This document shows positions 4,420 through 6,616 of a stretch of DNA of 6,616 nucleotides, one piece after another. The notes beneath the pieces are model-generated. The model saw only the letters and a program-made list of their open reading frames with translations. It ran no database searches and was not told the DNA's origin. The stretch is from assembly GCA_031270615.1 (NCBI GenBank), contig JAISXE010000283.1, positions 1 to 6,616 of the forward strand, given 5' to 3'. This stretch comes from Spirochaetia bacterium. GTDB lineage: Bacteria; Spirochaetota; Spirochaetia; DTKZ01. The position numbers were made by a program, and so were the translations under genes. Within the stretch, counting starts at the first letter, position 1. Each line of letters starts with the position of its first letter.

Positions 4420-6468
4420 ATGAAAAAATATTTTTTCGGCATGTTTTTTTTCGCGGCGCAAATCCTCCGCCTTTTTTCCCAGACAGGCGAGGGCCTGCCG
4501 CTGAAGGCGGCGGTGCTTTTTACCAATGGCGTGGGGTATTTCAGCCGGGAGGCGGCGGTGGTCGGCTCGGGCAGCCTGGAGCTGTATTTCAATACAAAGG
4601 ATATCAATGACCTCTTAAAAAGCCTGGTTGTCCGCGATCTTGACGGGGGCAGCATCACGGCGGTGAATTACGCCTCGCGCGAGCCGCTGGCAAAGACACT
4701 GGGCGGTTTTTCCGTTGATTTGTCCACGGATGCCCCCGTGGCCGGGCTTTTGCGCCAGGCGCGGGGCGAGATTGTGGAAATCGGCGCGGACAGGAAATAC
4801 ACGGGGGCCATTCTAGGCACGGAATCGCGTCCCGTTTCTTTGGGGCCGGAAAGCCCGTACCGGGACATCCCCCAGGAGGAGGCGTACATCAACCTCTACG
4901 GGGCCGAAGGCCTGCAGAGCATTCCGCTGAAAGCCGTCCAGTCCCTTCAATTCAAAAATCCGAGGCTGCGGAAGGAATTCGAGGATGCCCTTGCGCTGAT
5001 AGCCTCCTCGCGGAATACGGAGAAAAAGAGCGTTCTGGTTTCCTACGAGGGCCAGGGCCAACGCCGCGTCCAGGCCGCCTACATCGCGGAGACCCCCGTG
5101 TGGAAAACCAGTTACCGCCTTGTCGTGGGCCCGGAGGGCGGCAGGCATTTCCTCCAGGGCTGGGGCATCGTGGAGAATACCACTGCCGAGGACTGGCAGG
5201 GCATACGCCTGGAACTGATCTCCGGCATGCCGGTGTCCTTTGCCATGGACTTGTACCAGCCGCTTTTCAATCCCCGGCCCTTCGTGCCTTACAGCGCGCA
5301 GCCTGGCCTTGCCCCGCAGGCATACGACCAGGGTTTCGAGGCGGGTGCCCTTGCCGAGATGAAAGCCGCAAGACCGGGCGGCCCGGCGAATCAGGCGATG
5401 GATGAACCGGCGGACTCCCTGCTCAAAAGATCGCCCTCCCCCGCCGCCTCCATGGCTGCGGAGAACATCGCCCAGGGCGTGCGCGCCGCCGCCACCGGGG
5501 ACGCGGCCGGCGAGTTTTTCCGTTATACGGTTGAGACCCCCGTGCATCTTCCCCGGGGGCGTTCCGCGATGATTCCCCTTCTGAATGTGGAAATCGAGGG
5601 CGAAAGGCTGTCCGTCTACAACGAGTCCGTCCACAAGCGGCATCCGATGAACGGCCTCCTTTTGAAAAACACCTCGGCCCTCAGCCTGATGGGCGGCCCC
5701 ATAACCGTGTACGAGGGGGGAATCTACGCGGGGGATGCCCGCATGGAAAGCCTCGCCCCCGCGGCCGAAAGGCTGGTAAGCTACAGCCTGGACCTTTCCA
5801 CGGAAATCCTGGCCAGCGGCGCGAGCCAGCCGGAGCTGATAAGCCGCCTGCGCCTGAGCCGCGGCGTCATGACGGTTTCGCGGACGCTCCGCAGGGAACG
5901 CGGGTACAGCCTGGTGAACCGCAGCGGGGGCGCCCGCAGCGTGCTGATCGAGCATCCGGTTTCGGCGGACTGGAAGCTCGTGGAGCCATCCTCCTTCGCC
6001 GAAAGGACGGACAGCCTGTACCGCTTCCGCGTGCGCACCGGGGCGGAAAAGGATTCCCGGACGGTCCTCCGCGTCGCCGAGGAGCGCGTCCTTGAGCAGG
6101 GGATCACCCTGTCCGACATGGACGGGGGCGCGATCCTTTTTTACATAAACCAGAAAAGCGCAAGCCCGGCAGTCCGTTCGGCCCTGGAGAAGCTGGCGGC
6201 CCTGAAAAACGAGCTTGCGGATATTGTCCGGACCCGGCAGGCGGCGGATGCCCAGGTGTCCGCGATCCACCGGGAGCAGGAACGCATCCGCAGCAATATG
6301 GACAGCCTGGACAGGACCTCGTCGCTGTACCAGCGCTACACCGGCACGTTAAGCGACCAGGAAAACACGCTTGCCGCGGTCTCGCAAACCATAGCCGGTC
6401 TAAGGACAAGGGAAACGGAAAAGAAAAAAGCAATCGACGATTTTCTTGCAAACCTTGCGGTGGATTAG
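4420..6468 (+). CDS. Secreted DUF4139-domain protein with C-terminal coiled coil
   Basis: The open frame runs in from 4111, but the start is ATG 4420: it follows AAGGAG by five bases and opens a signal-like segment, MKKYFFGMFFFAAQILRLFS. The product has 682 residues. A beta-rich N-terminal domain (about 28-200, with VLFTNGVGYFSREAAV and NTKDINDLLKSLVV) precedes DUF4139 (about 206-556), marked by APVWKTSYR-like TPVWKTSYRLVV and by ENTTAEDWQGIRLELISG (252-269). A flexible Pro/Ala-rich linker (about 288-365) interrupts the domain. A charged coiled coil (about 577-680, ALEKLAALKNELADI and onward) ends the chain. Usual family members carry a coiled coil in an N-terminal DUF4140 region; here it is at the C-terminus. 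Biochemical function of DUF4139 is unknown. It is probably exported to the periplasm and is divergent from the barrel gene. Confidence 0.9.
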   Translation: MKKYFFGMFFFAAQILRLFSQTGEGLPLKAAVLFTNGVGYFSREAAVVGSGSLELYFNTKDINDLLKSLVVRDLDGGSITAVNYASREPLAKTLGGFSVDLSTDAPVAGLLRQARGEIVEIGADRKYTGAILGTESRPVSLGPESPYRDIPQEEAYINLYGAEGLQSIPLKAVQSLQFKNPRLRKEFEDALALIASSRNTEKKSVLVSYEGQGQRRVQAAYIAETPVWKTSYRLVVGPEGGRHFLQGWGIVENTTAEDWQGIRLELISGMPVSFAMDLYQPLFNPRPFVPYSAQPGLAPQAYDQGFEAGALAEMKAARPGGPANQAMDEPADSLLKRSPSPAASMAAENIAQGVRAAATGDAAGEFFRYTVETPVHLPRGRSAMIPLLNVEIEGERLSVYNESVHKRHPMNGLLLKNTSALSLMGGPITVYEGGIYAGDARMESLAPAAERLVSYSLDLSTEILASGASQPELISRLRLSRGVMTVSRTLRRERGYSLVNRSGGARSVLIEHPVSADWKLVEPSSFAERTDSLYRFRVRTGAEKDSRTVLRVAEERVLEQGITLSDMDGGAILFYINQKSASPAVRSALEKLAALKNELADIVRTRQAADAQVSAIHREQERIRSNMDSLDRTSSLYQRYTGTLSDQENTLAAVSQTIAGLRTRETEKKKAIDDFLANLAVD

Positions 6469-6472
6469 CGGG

Positions 6473-6616
6473 CCACTGTCAACAAGTTAAGAAAAAGATC
6501 TGCGCCTTTTTGGCGCTCCCGCGCCAAAAACCGGGCTTTCCGCTGCAATTCCTCAGCCCCTGCGGGGCTTGCGGGATTTCCGCTACAATCCCTGGCGCCC
6601 CACGGGCTGATTGCGG
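6473..6616. mobile_element. MITE-like element, short copy (cut by window edge)
   Basis: It begins with the same 19-bp terminal repeat (6473-6491) four bases after the DUF4139 stop and runs in reverse orientation to the copy at 2833-3152. Over the 144 bases seen it matches the long copy with only about two substitutions, apart from the two missing internal blocks. It includes the hairpins TTTTTGGCGC/GCGCCAAAAA (6507-6530) and AGCCCC/GGGGCT (6555-6569). By comparison with the long copy, 21 more bases should follow the window, giving 165 bp in total. It may lie in the 3' untranslated end of the DUF4139 transcript. Confidence 0.85.

Noticed and set aside
4813..6270. 485-codon minus-strand frame opposite the DUF4139 gene
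   Set aside because: His/Arg/Gly-rich shadow of a gene with recognisable domains on the plus strand; no ribosome site or domain seen.
6507..6530. TTTTTGGCGC hairpin as the terminator of the DUF4139 gene
   Set aside because: The stem is flanked symmetrically by T5 and A5 and has no T-run on its 3' side on the plus strand. The same hairpin occurs in the other copy away from gene ends.

Overview
The window looks like a GC-rich spirochaete chromosome, most likely a Treponema-like lineage. The evidence is the EF-Tu sequence (spirochaete-like ERGITINTRHVEY switch region), a ribosomal-protein cluster that lacks fusA, and a periplasmic/outer-membrane gene pair of a kind common in treponemes. This is judged from sequence feel, not from a search, so the genus is an inference.

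Region 1 (1-2500, minus strand) is a streptomycin-type ribosomal cluster read right to left: rpsL, rpsG, then tuf (its last codons lie outside the window). rpsL and rpsG are 9 bp apart and share a good promoter just upstream of rpsL. tuf is separated from rpsG by 420 bp holding its own strong promoter, a series of hairpins that could be a structured leader or small RNA, and a perfect 14-bp hairpin. The fusA gene normally found between rpsG and tuf is absent.

Region 2 (2500-3350) is a scarred, repeat-rich stretch. It holds a diverged hairpin module (2526-2625), a short possible gene of 44 codons (2683-2817, minus), a 320-bp MITE-like element with 19-bp terminal inverted repeats (2833-3152), and the C-terminal remnant of a YgiW/YdeI-type OB-fold (BOF) protein that begins exactly at the element's right edge and carries a frameshift in a T8 run. 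A second, shorter copy of the element begins 4 bp after the last gene of the window (6473 onward). Comparing the two shows that the long copy is a 165-bp core plus two internal inserts (93 and 62 bp). The inserts share their ends but have different centres. This modular, nested repeat family is the most novel item here.

Region 3 (3350-6470) carries three intact genes: a YkgJ-type cysteine-cluster protein (plus), a small outer-membrane beta-barrel-like protein (minus, convergent with the first), and, divergent from the barrel gene, a 682-residue secreted DUF4139 protein with a C-terminal coiled coil. The last two share a 100-bp divergent promoter region and both appear to be exported, so a joint envelope role is possible but unproven. 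No tRNA, rRNA, CRISPR array or transposase gene was seen.
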